From Malaciobacter marinus (GTDB taxonomy: Bacteria > Campylobacterota > Campylobacteria > Campylobacterales > Arcobacteraceae), in NCBI RefSeq assembly GCF_003544855.1, contig NZ_CP032101.1, positions 2,852,001-2,916,000 on the forward strand: a DNA stretch of 64,000 nt. The letters run 5' to 3'. The position numbers and the translations under genes were made by a program. Of this stretch, positions 1 to 12,960 are shown piece after piece. Every line of letters starts with the position of its first letter. The stretch's first letter is position 1. The notes below the pieces were generated by a model. That model had not been told where the DNA came from. It saw only the letters and a program-made list of their open reading frames with translations, and ran no database searches.

Positions 1-506
1 AGATTGCCATAATTAGATATAGTTAATTTATTTTGGTCAATTATTGAGCTTTGTCCCCATTTATTTTGAGAATAGTTGCTATTTATACTCTTTTTTCTAT
101 AAAATCCACTCCCATCATGAAGATTCAATATCAATTTGACTTTATTATCAGTAATATACTCTTTTATTCTTTTTACAGCACCAAAGTCTGGATCATTTTG
201 TGATAGATTAGCAAACTTTCTATTCATATCTCCAAAAGGTCCTCTACTTCTTTTTATAATTGAATAAAAATTTAAATTAGGAACAATCCAAACAGAACCT
301 TTTTTTATCTCATAATGAGTAGCGATTAAAGAAGCAGCCATAAAGCCACCTGGTTCATCCCCTTGTATTCCTCCAATAATAAGAAAAGTATTCTGATTTT
401 CTTGACCTTTTTTTATCAAAGTAAAATCAAATTTTCCAGTATTTGCACTTATTAGTGATGTAAATACTAAAATTAAACTAAATAACCTTAATATGCCAAG
501 GTTCAT
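1..506 (-). CDS. csd4: M99-family peptidoglycan carboxypeptidase (Csd4/Pgp1-like), 3' part beyond window
   Basis: This is the N-terminal 168 codons of a zinc carboxypeptidase of the M99 family, which trims peptidoglycan tripeptides to dipeptides in the periplasm and helps set helical cell shape in Helicobacter and Campylobacter. A short hydrophobic signal segment covers residues 5-21. The motif GGIQGDEPGG gives Q48 and E51, and NLHDGSGFY gives H130. This Gln/Glu/His set is the zinc triad known for H. pylori Csd4, where Gln replaces the usual M14 histidine. The start overlaps the end of the upstream M15 peptidase gene by 29 bases, so the two are probably translated together. The C-terminal part is cut off by the window edge. 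The family call is firm; the exact cleavage specificity is inferred. Confidence 0.85.
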   Translation of the reverse strand, partial: MNLGILRLFSLILVFTSLISANTGKFDFTLIKKGQENQNTFLIIGGIQGDEPGGFMAASLIATHYEIKKGSVWIVPNLNFYSIIKRSRGPFGDMNRKFANLSQNDPDFGAVKRIKEYITDNKVKLILNLHDGSGFYRKKSINSNYSQNKWGQSSIIDQNKLTISNYGN

Positions 507-1278
507 ATCTTACTCCATCCTTATTATTTATTGTATATCTCATCTCAATATATTTTAATTTTCTCATTTGAGAAAACTCTTTTGTTAAGGCAAATCTTGC
601 AGTAAAATTATCATAACCTAAACCTTTTTTACCTACATCAAAATCTGCAATTGAATGATAAGTATATGCAGGAGGAGCTAATGACTTTGAAGCTTTAGTA
701 ATATTGCCATCAGTTCTATCTATCTTATCAAGATACAATTTCATTTGCTTTACAATACTTCTTACACCAGAAGTTAATGTAAGTGTATCTCCAATATCTT
801 TTTTCATCTCATTATATGTTTGTTCAGGCTTACCTTTAAATAAATAATGTCCTGTACCAGAAACTTTTATAACTTCTCTATTATTTATAGCTTTTGTAAT
901 TTTTTCTGAAACTTTTTTCCCATAAAAGCCATAAGGAGTTGGATTAATATAAAAAATCTTTTCTAAAAAGTCCAACTCTTTTTGCGTAAAATTTTGAATA
1001 CTATTAGAATATTTTGCATATTTTAGCATCAAATCAAAACTTAATATATTAAAATTACCATATCCAACATATCTTTGTACTTGATAAAGTTTTTTTCTCA
1101 CTGATTCAAATTGTGCAAAGTCACTTTTTTCTATATATAAATCACTTTTTTTAATAACAGAATCTGCAAGAACTAAAGAATCAACTGCAAAATCTTTACT
1201 TGCACTTGATATTATAGGATAAGCAACTGAACTAAATGCAGCTACTTTACAAGAGTTTAAAAAGCTTCTTCTATTCAT
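478..1278 (-). CDS. M15 (VanY-type) D,D-carboxypeptidase-like exported protein
   Basis: 266 residues. The N-terminus NRRSFLNSC followed by a hydrophobic run resembles a Tat signal, which suggests folded export to the periplasm. The zinc-site motifs of M15 peptidases are visible: SGVRS at 170-174, H208 and D214 in HSIADFDVG, and the C-terminal EPWH with H262. The family cleaves terminal D-amino acids of peptidoglycan stem peptides. The gene lies just 5 bases after a DUF493 gene and overlaps the start of the M99 carboxypeptidase gene, so two peptidoglycan-trimming enzymes are made from one transcript. The substrate is inferred from the family only. Confidence 0.8.
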   Translation of the reverse strand: MNRRSFLNSCKVAAFSSVAYPIISSASKDFAVDSLVLADSVIKKSDLYIEKSDFAQFESVRKKLYQVQRYVGYGNFNILSFDLMLKYAKYSNSIQNFTQKELDFLEKIFYINPTPYGFYGKKVSEKITKAINNREVIKVSGTGHYLFKGKPEQTYNEMKKDIGDTLTLTSGVRSIVKQMKLYLDKIDRTDGNITKASKSLAPPAYTYHSIADFDVGKKGLGYDNFTARFALTKEFSQMRKLKYIEMRYTINNKDGVRYEPWHIKVI

Positions 1279-1283
1279 AATAA

Positions 1284-1547
1284 TTACACTATCATTTTTA
1301 TATGTTTATGTTCACCTAAAAGTCTATAAAGTTCTTTTCTATCATCTTCATTGTGAACTAATAATTCAAGAGCATAGCTTTTATATTTACCCTTACTACT
1401 AACTTTTGATTGTTTTACACTATGTTCTCTATCTTGCAAAACATCTTTCATAATTTCTTTGATATCTTTATCATGATGGCATACTAACTTATATATCCAA
1501 TTACATGGATAATCAAGCTTTAATGTCTCTTTACTTAAATCAATCAA
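1284..1547 (-). CDS. DUF493 (UPF0250, YbeD-like) protein
   Basis: An 87-residue protein with the size and pattern of the DUF493 ferredoxin-like-fold family (HP0495 and YbeD relatives). It starts with an acidic strand and DYPCNWIYKLVC, has a central basic stretch SKGKYKSYALELLV, and ends with a short helix and strand. The family is small, soluble and of unsettled function, with a proposed ligand-sensing or regulatory role. It sits between moaC and the M15 peptidase gene in a minus-strand run with very short gaps. No catalytic residue can be pointed out. Confidence 0.75.
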   Translation of the reverse strand: MIDLSKETLKLDYPCNWIYKLVCHHDKDIKEIMKDVLQDREHSVKQSKVSSKGKYKSYALELLVHNEDDRKELYRLLGEHKHIKMIV

Positions 1548-1559
1548 ATATAACTCCTA

Positions 1560-2039
1560 TTATAAATTATCTCTTTCAAAAACACCACTTTTCCCACCAC
1601 TTTTATGTTCAAGTTGTACGTTTGAAATAATCATTGATTTATCGATAGCTTTTACCATATCATAAATAGTTAATAAGCCTACACTAACACCTGTTAAAGC
1701 TTCCATTTCAACACCTGTTTGTCCTGTAAGCTTTGCTGTTACATATAATTTAAATCCTGGTAATGTTGGCATTTCTTCAATATCACAATTTATTCCACTT
1801 AAAAGTAAAGGATGACACATAGGAATTAAATCCGATGTCTTCTTTACTCCTTGAATAGCTGCAACTACAGCAGTTTGTAATACTGGACCTTTTTTTGTAC
1901 TATTTTGTATTATTGCATCAAAAGCTTCTTGGCTCATCGAAATTTGTCCAGAAGCAATAGCAACTCTTGTAGTATCATTTTTATTTGATACATCTACCAT
2001 TTTAGGTCTATTTTTATCATCTAAATGTGTTAAGTTCAA
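1560..2039 (-). CDS. moaC: Cyclic pyranopterin monophosphate synthase MoaC
   Basis: 159 residues, the usual MoaC length. MoaC works after MoaA in molybdenum cofactor synthesis, turning the GTP-derived cyclic intermediate into cyclic pyranopterin monophosphate. Family motifs are complete: MCHPLLLSG at 74-82, [11 protein letters not shown] around 110-120, Y126-D127, and the C-terminal KSGGKSG. A Mo- or W-cofactor use fits the FdhT/FdhU formate dehydrogenase maturation genes at 55-56.5 kb. It is the first gene of the minus-strand run and is divergent from rpsU. Confidence 0.95.
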   Translation of the reverse strand: MNLTHLDDKNRPKMVDVSNKNDTTRVAIASGQISMSQEAFDAIIQNSTKKGPVLQTAVVAAIQGVKKTSDLIPMCHPLLLSGINCDIEEMPTLPGFKLYVTAKLTGQTGVEMEALTGVSVGLLTIYDMVKAIDKSMIISNVQLEHKSGGKSGVFERDNL

Positions 2040-2111
2040 AATATTAGCCTCTTTTTTTTAATTTATGATTATATCTTAAATTAATTAAATAGGAATTAAG
2101 TAAACTTTAAA

Positions 2112-2117
2112 TATAAT
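2112..2117 (+). promoter_or_regulatory. Probable rpsU promoter -10 box
   Basis: A TATAAT hexamer lies 37 bases before the GTG start of rpsU in a short A/T-rich gap shared with divergent moaC. No convincing -35 box is seen, which is common for sigma-70 promoters in this phylum. The ribosome binding sequence GGTGAT at 2145-2150 follows. Confidence 0.5.
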
Positions 2118-2154
2118 CACGATTCAAAATTTAAAAAGAAAGTGGGTGATTTTA

Positions 2155-2367
2155 GTGCCAGGCATTAAAGTTAAAGATAGTGAATCATTTGACGAAGCAT
2201 ACAGAAGGTTTAAGAAACAATGTGATAGAAATCTTATTGTTACTGAAACTAGAGCTAGAAGATTTTTTGAACCAATGACAGAGATCAGAAAAAAACAAAA
2301 AATTAACGCTAGAAAGAAAATGCTTAAGAGATTATACATGCTTAGAAGATACGAATCTAGGCTGTAG
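2155..2367 (+). CDS. rpsU: 30S ribosomal protein S21
   Basis: A 70-residue basic protein beginning (M)[18 protein letters not shown], the standard S21 N-terminus. S21 joins the 30S platform and helps translation initiation. I chose the GTG at 2155 rather than the in-frame GTG at 2146. It gives the family's usual N-terminus, and GGTGAT at 2145-2150 fits the anti-SD of the 16S gene in this window (its 3' end reads GATCACCTCCTTTC). A strong hairpin terminator follows 20 bases after the stop. The gene is monocistronic. Confidence 0.93.
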   Translation: MPGIKVKDSESFDEAYRRFKKQCDRNLIVTETRARRFFEPMTEIRKKQKINARKKMLKRLYMLRRYESRL

Positions 2368-2386
2368 TATTTCGCTATTTCCGAAT

Positions 2387-2422
2387 AAAAAAAGGTCAGT
2401 TATTTTAACTGGCCTTTTTTTT
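2387..2422. terminator. Bidirectional intrinsic terminator (rpsU / DASS transporter)
   Basis: A hairpin with arms AAGGTCAGTTA and TAACTGGCCTT, with A-runs on one side and T-runs on the other. It gives a U-tract for transcripts from either direction. It ends rpsU on the plus strand, and its last bases are the stop region of the convergent transporter gene. Confidence 0.9.
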
Positions 2423-3857
2423 ATGTATAAAAACTAAGTAAAGATAATATAAAAACTGGTCCTACAATAGCAGCGACCAAACCTATAAAAATAAAATCCT
2501 TTGAATTTAACTTTCCAGTTGAAAAAGCTATTGCATTTGGTGGAGTTGATACAGGAAGTATCATAGCACAAGAAGCACATAATGCAACAGAAATAACCAC
2601 ATAAGATACTATACTTTCTCCCATTGAACTAACTAAAGCCACAATTAACGGAAGCATAATATTAGTTGCAGCTGTGTTACTCATAAAATTAGAAACCCAA
2701 ATTACTATCATTGAAAATAAACAGACAATTAAAAAAAGATTTAGATTTTGTAAATTTATTTGTAATCCTAGCCATTCATCAAGACCTGTTTTAACTACCC
2801 CAGAACCTAAAGCTAAACCACCAATAATTAAAATAATAACATCCCAACGAATCTCTTTAATATCATCACTAGTAATAATCCCAAAAATTGTAAAAATTAC
2901 AATTGGGAACAAAGCAACAACAGTAGTAGGGACAAGATGCAAAGGCCCAGTTAACCATAATAAAATTGTAATTATAAATACTAATATTACTAAACTTTTT
3001 TTCCAACTAGGAATTGTTGGAATTTTGGAAAAATCTGTTGTAGAGTCATCATAATGTGATATTTTTTTAATTTTATCAATATTAATTATTTTTTCTGTTG
3101 ATGCATACTTTTTTAATATTACCCATCTAAGAATTAAAAGAATTAATATCCCAGGAGGTAAAGCCATAACCATCCATTCTAAAAATGACGGTGCATTATC
3201 ACCTAAGATACCAACTGCAATTGCATTTGGGGGTGTTCCTATAATTGTTCCCATACCTCCAAGATTTGCAGCAACTACAATAGCTAATATAATTCCTTTT
3301 TGAAAAGGATTATTCTCTTTCATATTTTTTAATATTGGTACAAGCATAGTCATCATCATAGCTGCTGTTGCAGTATTTGAAATAAACATTGACAAAACAA
3401 ATGTTGTAAGCATTAAGCCTGTTAATACACTATTGGGAGAATTTCCAAAGAATAATAGTACTTTTTTTGCAAGCCACAAATCAAGTTTTGTTTTACTTGC
3501 TGCTATTGCTAAAATAAATCCAGCTAAAAATAAAAATATCAAAGGTGAAGACCATGGTTTTAAATAGTATAACCACTCTTTTGAATTAGAATCAAAATTT
3601 AAATCAGGATATCCCAATAAAAGTATTTCTAAAGCTATAATCAAAAAAGATACTGCAAATGATGGTATTGCACCTGTAATCCACAAAAAAGCCGAAAATG
3701 ACAAGATAAACAACATTGAACATGCTTCACTACTTAAAGCTTCATATGAAGGAACATATGCTATTAAAAATGAAACTAAAAAAGATATTAAAAATCTACT
3801 AACTGCATGTTTAATTGAAAAATTAATTTTACGAAGTTGGAACTGTTTGCCTAACAT
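2421..3857 (-). CDS. DASS/SLC13-family sodium:divalent anion symporter
   Basis: A 478-residue integral membrane protein with about 11-12 hydrophobic segments. The two-fold repeat of the divalent anion:sodium symporter family is clear. SNT motifs at 160-162 and 393-395 each mark a hairpin tip, and TPPNAI at 208-213 and near 434 marks the paired ion/substrate loops. The family imports di- or tricarboxylates or sulfate with Na+. The substrate cannot be set from sequence; C4-dicarboxylates would suit an Arcobacter-type metabolism. Monocistronic, convergent with rpsU and divergent from the AI-2E permease gene. Confidence 0.85.
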   Translation of the reverse strand: MLGKQFQLRKINFSIKHAVSRFLISFLVSFLIAYVPSYEALSSEACSMLFILSFSAFLWITGAIPSFAVSFLIIALEILLLGYPDLNFDSNSKEWLYYLKPWSSPLIFLFLAGFILAIAASKTKLDLWLAKKVLLFFGNSPNSVLTGLMLTTFVLSMFISNTATAAMMMTMLVPILKNMKENNPFQKGIILAIVVAANLGGMGTIIGTPPNAIAVGILGDNAPSFLEWMVMALPPGILILLILRWVILKKYASTEKIINIDKIKKISHYDDSTTDFSKIPTIPSWKKSLVILVFIITILLWLTGPLHLVPTTVVALFPIVIFTIFGIITSDDIKEIRWDVIILIIGGLALGSGVVKTGLDEWLGLQINLQNLNLFLIVCLFSMIVIWVSNFMSNTAATNIMLPLIVALVSSMGESIVSYVVISVALCASCAMILPVSTPPNAIAFSTGKLNSKDFIFIGLVAAIVGPVFILSLLSFYT

Positions 3858-3992
3858 TATATATATAATCCTTAAAATGTAAAAAATGATTATATAATAT
3901 AAAGCTTATAAAAATGTAATAATTTATAAAATTAAAACAAATCTTTACAAGATAGAAAAAAAACATTACTATTAAGCTAAATTAAGAGACAT

Positions 3993-5111
3993 ATGTATAT
4001 ACTAAAAGAAAAATTATTGGATAAATTTATGATATCAAAAAACTTTATATTATTTGCGTTAATTGCAAGCTTCTTTTTCATTGGATATATTTTTCAAAAC
4101 TATTTAATGGGAATAATAGTTGGAGGAATTTTAGCAATTGCTACACGACCCATTTATGATATATTAATGAGAAAATCAAATTTTTCTTATAAAAAAAGTC
4201 TAATCTCAATTTTTTTAACATTGTGCCTATTCTTATTTGTATTTTTACCTCTTATTTACTTTGTAGGACTTTCATACCAATTTATTCCTAGTATTAATGC
4301 AGATCAATCTATGCAATATATAAAAAATTTAGTTGGATATTTAAAAAGTCTTCCTGAACCTTTTGATATTTTTCAAGAATCTATCAATGCAATATTAGGT
4401 GAATTTGATATATTAAATGTAGATATTACTATGGTTAAATCATTATTAAATAATATTGCACAATTTTTTTGGAAGATTAATGGCATAATATATCAATTCT
4501 TCTTGATTTTATTTTTTTATTTTCTTTTTAATATTTATGGTTATAAACTTTTTATATTAGCAACTAGATTACTTCCTATGATAAAAAAATTTAAAAGAAC
4601 TCTTTTCAATGAATTAAGTAATACAATTTCATCAGTATTTTTTGGAACAATATTTAGCATGATTACACAAGGTATAGCTTTTGGATTATTTTTATATATT
4701 ACTACAGATTATGATGCTTTTTACTTTGGAATGGCAGCTGGTTTTATGACAGCTATACCTATTGTAGGAACATATTTAATAGCTTTTCCTATTGCAATTG
4801 TTGAATTACTTAATCAAAATTATCTTTTTTCAATCATTATTGTTCTATTTACAATAGTTATTATGTCTGGATTAATTGATAACCTTTTACGTCTTGTTTT
4901 CATGAAATATATCAATAAAAAGTTTTCATTGCATTATTCATTAACTGAACTATTTATATTATTAGCCATGTTAGCTGGTATTGGAGTATTTGGAGGATGG
5001 GGTATTATCATTGCCCCTGCAATTTTAAGCCTTTGTGTTGGATTAATAAATATTTATATAAAATCTCACATTTCAAATACTTCTTATAAAGACAAAAAAC
5101 TCAAGACTTAG
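3993..5111 (+). CDS. AI-2E transporter/PerM-family membrane protein
   Basis: A 372-residue protein with about eight hydrophobic segments in the arrangement of the UPF0118/AI-2E exporter family. There are paired helices near the N-terminus, a soluble loop at roughly 95-150, and a conserved C-terminal core with GIGVFGGWGIIIAPAI around 333-348. Members have been linked to autoinducer-2 export, Na+/H+ exchange or other transport, so the substrate is not settled. The 3' end overlaps the convergent SpecificRecomb gene by 4 bases. Confidence 0.8.
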   Translation: MYILKEKLLDKFMISKNFILFALIASFFFIGYIFQNYLMGIIVGGILAIATRPIYDILMRKSNFSYKKSLISIFLTLCLFLFVFLPLIYFVGLSYQFIPSINADQSMQYIKNLVGYLKSLPEPFDIFQESINAILGEFDILNVDITMVKSLLNNIAQFFWKINGIIYQFFLILFFYFLFNIYGYKLFILATRLLPMIKKFKRTLFNELSNTISSVFFGTIFSMITQGIAFGLFLYITTDYDAFYFGMAAGFMTAIPIVGTYLIAFPIAIVELLNQNYLFSIIIVLFTIVIMSGLIDNLLRLVFMKYINKKFSLHYSLTELFILLAMLAGIGVFGGWGIIIAPAILSLCVGLINIYIKSHISNTSYKDKKLKT

Positions 5112-5126
5112 TTTTTTTTGTCTTTA
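5087..5126. terminator. Bidirectional terminator within overlapping gene ends
   Basis: TAAAGACAAAAAACT and AGTTTTTTTTGTCTTTA face each other across an 8-base loop, with two T residues unpaired. The hairpin lies inside the last codons of both convergent genes and carries A/T runs suitable for termination in either direction. Confidence 0.6.
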
Positions 5127-7084
5127 ATAGGAAAAATCAAATGATGTGGTTTTTTAAATATTTCAATAACTAATAGTTTAAAAAAAGAAAATAAATTACC
5201 AAAATATGCTTCCCTTGAAAGTAAAGATACTTTTAAAGCTAATGAAAAACTAATAGTTAAATTTACAAATCCAATCATAAGTACACAAATAAAATAGAAT
5301 AAAAATTCACTAATTGAAATATCGATATGCATTGAAGCATATCCTAAATATGCAGTAGAAAAGGCAACATGACGTATATCTAATGGCAAGTTAAATATAT
5401 ACCCAAGAAAAGGTGTAATTCCTAAAAGAACTCCAAAAAAGAAGTTTCCTGCAATTGCACCATGATGATTATGTAAATAATTTGCAAACTTTTCTCTTTT
5501 TTTATTTTTAAGTAGTTTTTTAAGTAATGGATGATGATAATATCTAGATTTTAACTCCAATAAATCAGCACGATTATCAAAATATCCAGAAATTAAACCT
5601 GAACAAAAAAGCCAAACTCCTGCAATTGCTGCAAAGAAAAAAGCAGAAAAGGGTTTTAGACCATCTAAGTAGTATTCAACTTCATTTGCATCTAAAACTA
5701 CACTATTATTGCTAATAAAGTAAAAAGATATAAGAAAAGCTAACAATAAAGCAAAAGTTACATTTCCAGCAACAGCTGCAAATTGTGAACGAATTACTTG
5801 AAAAATAAGTGAAACAAGTTTATTTTGATTTGCCTTTCTTCCATCATCTTTGTCTATGGCTTCTGCAAAAGTAGATGCAGTCATAGCAGGTTGCTTTGTT
5901 GCAACAGTAAACCCAAATAAATGTATAATTACAAATCCTAAGCCATAATTTAAACTAATAAAAAATGTTTCAAAAGAATAAGAAAAATTACTTTGCATAA
6001 TATTTATTTTAATTAGTGCCATTATTGCAATAATTATTCCAGCACCACTAGCTTTTAAAAACATTTTTATATAATCCTTAACATTATTTGTAATATAATG
6101 CTCTCCATGTTCACTTGTATTATTTGTAATACTTTTTGATATAATTTTTATACTTTGCTCATAAAGTTCATACAATGAGTTTTTTGTAGCATTTTTTATT
6201 ATAGACTCTTTAAATAATTCCACAAGAGAAATATGAAATTTATTTGTATCAAAACTTTTTATTAAACCTAAAATATAATCCAATCTTCTTATTATTTGAG
6301 TCAATCTTTCTAGTTCATATGTTAAATCAATTGAGATACCATGATTAATAGATTTTTTCTTAAACAATAAAACTTGCTTATTACATTGTTCAATTAATAC
6401 ATCTATATGTTCAAAATCTTTTTTAATAGAGTTTATATTTACATTTTCAAGTTGTAACTTATGTATTAAATCACTTAAATCCCTTTGTAATGAGATAAAT
6501 ACAGAGTCTCTATTTAAAAGTTTTTTATCCAAACGAAGAAAATTATCATCAAACTCTTCTGATGCAATCCATATAGATAAAATCTCAGCTGCATAAATCA
6601 ATTCCCAATAAATATGATTTTTTAGTCTTTCAGTATACTTATGACTTATTAATATAGAAGAAAAAAACTCTGTCCATTTTTCATTATCTATTTTATTCAC
6701 CCATTTATAATCATTCTTTTTATTAAATAACGTTGCAAAAATATATCTAAAATCTCCCTTCTTAGGAGGATTAGGTAAAAACTTATTATAAAATCTATTT
6801 CTTATTTCATAACTAAATCCATTTTTAGAAAGAATACCTAAATTAACAATATTTGTAGAAACTTTTGATTCTATTAACAATAAATTTATTTCATTAGATA
6901 TTGTTAAAGCAAGATTATCACTTTTTTTAAAAAAATCTATTATCATATCTATTTTATGTAAACTATCATCTATTTCATTAAACTTACTTGGTCTAATAAA
7001 ATTCACAATTAAACTAAGTTTATCAACAATATCTATTTGTTTATCATTTATATTATCTAAAAGATTTAAAAAATCATTTTCCAA
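5108..7084 (-). CDS. SpecificRecomb (Gcr-like) membrane protein
   Basis: A 658-residue protein. The N-terminal half (about 1-330) is soluble and helical, and the C-terminal half (about 335-640) carries some six to seven hydrophobic segments. The region with RADLLELKSRYYHHP and the later NHHGAIAGNFFFGVLLG matches the PF10136 family, named site-specific recombinase after a gonococcal gene. Nothing in it looks like a recombinase catalytic core; the recombinase name is historical and the true role is probably at the membrane. Monocistronic, upstream of the rRNA operon end. Confidence 0.75.
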   Translation of the reverse strand: MENDFLNLLDNINDKQIDIVDKLSLIVNFIRPSKFNEIDDSLHKIDMIIDFFKKSDNLALTISNEINLLLIESKVSTNIVNLGILSKNGFSYEIRNRFYNKFLPNPPKKGDFRYIFATLFNKKNDYKWVNKIDNEKWTEFFSSILISHKYTERLKNHIYWELIYAAEILSIWIASEEFDDNFLRLDKKLLNRDSVFISLQRDLSDLIHKLQLENVNINSIKKDFEHIDVLIEQCNKQVLLFKKKSINHGISIDLTYELERLTQIIRRLDYILGLIKSFDTNKFHISLVELFKESIIKNATKNSLYELYEQSIKIISKSITNNTSEHGEHYITNNVKDYIKMFLKASGAGIIIAIMALIKINIMQSNFSYSFETFFISLNYGLGFVIIHLFGFTVATKQPAMTASTFAEAIDKDDGRKANQNKLVSLIFQVIRSQFAAVAGNVTFALLLAFLISFYFISNNSVVLDANEVEYYLDGLKPFSAFFFAAIAGVWLFCSGLISGYFDNRADLLELKSRYYHHPLLKKLLKNKKREKFANYLHNHHGAIAGNFFFGVLLGITPFLGYIFNLPLDIRHVAFSTAYLGYASMHIDISISEFLFYFICVLMIGFVNLTISFSLALKVSLLSREAYFGNLFSFFKLLVIEIFKKPHHLIFPIKDKKN

Positions 7085-7202
7085 AAAAGCAACCTCAATT
7101 ATAAATTAAATAATAGTATAGCAAAAAAGAAACAATAAATAAAAAAGAAAGGTAAACTAGTAAGGAAAATATAAAGTAAAAAATATAGGATAAAAAAAGC
7201 GG

Positions 7203-7260
7203 GTAAAAAAAAAGCCCATAACTAAGATAACTGAAAAAAGTTAAAATAGATAAGGGCTTA
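7203..7260 (-). terminator. rRNA operon terminator
   Basis: Read on the minus strand, AAGCCC pairs with GGGCTT across an A/T-rich inner part that contains a second short stem (TAACT/AGTTA). A run of T follows the right arm. It lies just after the 5S gene and ends the rRNA operon. Confidence 0.85.
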
Positions 7261-7272
7261 AAAAAACTCAAG

Positions 7273-7389
7273 AGCTGGCAGAGGCCTACGTTTCCACACC
7301 TGAAAGGTGCAGTATTATCAGCGCAGAAGTGCTTGACTTCCAGGTTCGGTATGGATCTGGGTATTTCCACTTCGCTATATCCACCAGCA
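7273..7389 (-). rRNA. rrf: 5S ribosomal RNA
   Basis: About 117 nt. The ends GCTGG and CCAGC pair to form helix I. The conserved core matching CCGAAC and the loop E region (GGTTCGG on the plus strand) are visible. It is the last gene of the rRNA operon, 115 bases after 23S. Confidence 0.93.
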
Positions 7390-7434
7390 ATATGAGTATA
7401 CAATGAATTTTATTATTCACTCTATACTCATATT
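7389..7434 (-). other. Pre-5S processing hairpin
   Basis: AATATGAGTATA and TATACTCATATT form a perfect 12-bp stem, with an inner TGAAT/ATTCA stem, directly next to the 5' end of 5S. Position and strength suggest an RNase processing site in the rRNA precursor. Confidence 0.6.
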
Positions 7435-7462
7435 TTGAGTATATTAATGTTAAAGTCTCTTT

Positions 7463-7502
7463 GAACACAACTTTAGTAAACTTAATAAGATAGTAAACCA
7501 AG
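7463..7502 (-). other. 3' arm of the 23S precursor processing stem
   Basis: This 40-base stretch just after the 23S 3' end is almost fully complementary to 10469-10510, just before the 23S 5' end. On the plus strand it reads GAACACAACT ... TTAATAAGATAGTA ... CCAAG, and the partner carries the same blocks reversed. A further block at 7445-7457 pairs with 10555-10567. Such long stems flanking 23S are RNase III substrates. Confidence 0.75.
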
Positions 7503-7504
7503 TA

Positions 7505-10425
<2,921 letters not shown>

Positions 10426-10468
10426 TTTTTTAATTAGATCTTACTCTAACCTTTTTTGATAATTATTC

Positions 10469-10510
10469 CTTGGCTACTATCTTATTAAATTTAATAAAAT
10501 AGTTGTGTTC
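10469..10510 (-). other. 5' arm of the 23S precursor processing stem
   Basis: Partner of 7463-7502 (see that entry). The region 10426-10661 between 23S and tRNA-Ala holds this arm and a second complementary block at 10555-10567. I see no gene there. Confidence 0.75.
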
Positions 10511-10661
10511 TTCTTCTTTTCTTGAAATTGCTTTCTTTTCTTAGAAAAATTTTTGACTTTAACATTATATTTTTAAATAACTCTTTAATCTTCTCATCTC
10601 TGAAAAAATTAAATATAAATTCAATCTTCATTGAACTTATATTTAACTTCTTCTTATTTGT

Positions 10662-10737
10662 TGGTGGAGAATAGCGGGATCGAACCGCTGACCTCCTGCG
10701 TGCAAGGCAGGCGCTCTCCCAGCTGAGCTAATTCCCC
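10662..10737 (-). tRNA. tRNA-Ala (TGC)
   Basis: 76 nt including an encoded CCA. The acceptor arm GGGGAAT pairs with ATTCTCC with one G-U. The T-loop is GTTCGATCC and the anticodon loop is CTTGCAC, giving anticodon TGC. It lies in the 16S-23S spacer, nearer 23S. Confidence 0.97.
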
Positions 10738-10773
10738 AACTTTTTAATCTCTTCTTTTAAGATTATTTAATCA

Positions 10774-10850
10774 TGGTGGGCCTACCAGGACTTGAACCTG
10801 GGACCTCACGATTATCAGTCGAGCGCTCTAGCCAGCTGAGCTATAGGCCC
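10774..10850 (-). tRNA. tRNA-Ile (GAT)
   Basis: 77 nt including an encoded CCA. The anticodon loop CTGATAA gives anticodon GAT, and the T-arm loop is GTTCAAGTC. The second pair of the anticodon stem (27-31 CTCGA with 39-43 TCGTG) is a U-U mismatch; the other arms pair well. First tRNA of the rRNA spacer. Confidence 0.96.
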
Positions 10851-10870
10851 TCTCACCTATCTTTTAAATA

Positions 10871-10897
10871 ACCTTTATAAACTGAATATATATTGAC
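10871..10897 (-). other. 3' arm of the 16S precursor processing stem
   Basis: On the plus strand this block holds TTTATAAACTGAATATATAT followed by TGAC. It is the near-exact reverse complement of 12567-12597 on the other side of 16S. Together they make the expected pre-16S RNase III stem. Confidence 0.7.
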
Positions 10898-10937
10898 TTT
10901 TTGATTAAGAGTTTTGACTCTCTTAATCTTTTCTCTG

Positions 10938-12452
<1,515 letters not shown>

Positions 12453-12566
12453 GTGTTTGTTCTCTGACTAATTATGTATTTCTATACAAAATTAATTACT
12501 CATTGTTTTATCATACTTTTTTGTATGATATTATAGACGAAGAATTTGTATTCTTCTTTTTTTTCT

Positions 12567-12597
12567 TGTCATATATATATTCAGTTTATAAAAGTTA
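12567..12597 (-). other. 5' arm of the 16S precursor processing stem
   Basis: Complementary to 10871-10897 over more than 20 bases (core TATATATTCAGTTTATAAAA on the plus strand). It lies in the 16S leader. Confidence 0.7.
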
Positions 12598-12619
12598 CTT
12601 CTCTTACAAACTTACTTTG

Positions 12620-12630
12620 TGTTAAAGAAC
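12620..12630 (-). promoter_or_regulatory. boxA-like antitermination site in the rRNA leader
   Basis: Minus-strand GTTCTTTAACA resembles the boxA core (TGCTCTTTAACA in E. coli) that recruits Nus factors to rRNA transcripts. It lies between the promoter and the 16S processing stem. Confidence 0.55.
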
Positions 12631-12685
12631 TCAATCCCTTCTTCAGCTCTCAATCTCTTGTTTGCCTCAGCGAATTTGGACGGGA

Positions 12686-12714
12686 ATTATAGACAAATTC
12701 TTTCCCTTTGTCAA
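12686..12714 (-). promoter_or_regulatory. rRNA operon sigma-70 promoter
   Basis: On the minus strand a perfect TTGACA (12709-12714) and a perfect TATAAT (12686-12691) are separated by exactly 17 bases. A/T-rich sequence upstream could act as an UP element. It points into the 16S leader. The rest of the gap to 12960 shows only A/T-rich sequence and the upstream region of the BI-1 gene. Confidence 0.92.
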
Positions 12715-12960
12715 GGGTTTAGTCTTAATTTTGGCTTAAATTTTTGAGGTTTTACCTATATTTTTTGCTTTCTCTATATTTTATGGGGTTTATTTATAGT
12801 ATGATAGTTTTATTTTCTTTAATTGTTAATATTTCATTTACATTTATTATGTATTATATCAATAGTGTAATGTAATAGTATGTTATTTAAAGATAATATT
12901 AAGCATAACATATTAGAATTTCATTACTACATAATATAAGAATTAAACAAAGGATTAAAG

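Noticed and set aside
2124-2339. Frame antisense to rpsU.
   Set aside because: Shadow of the conserved S21 gene, no ribosome binding site.
5108-7084. A true site-specific recombinase, as the family name suggests.
   Set aside because: No tyrosine or serine recombinase motif and several membrane helices; the name is historical.
7095-7501. Two overlapping minus-strand frames over the 5S gene and terminator.
   Set aside because: They cover 5S rRNA and A/T-rich spacer and show low-complexity Phe/Leu/Ser sequence.
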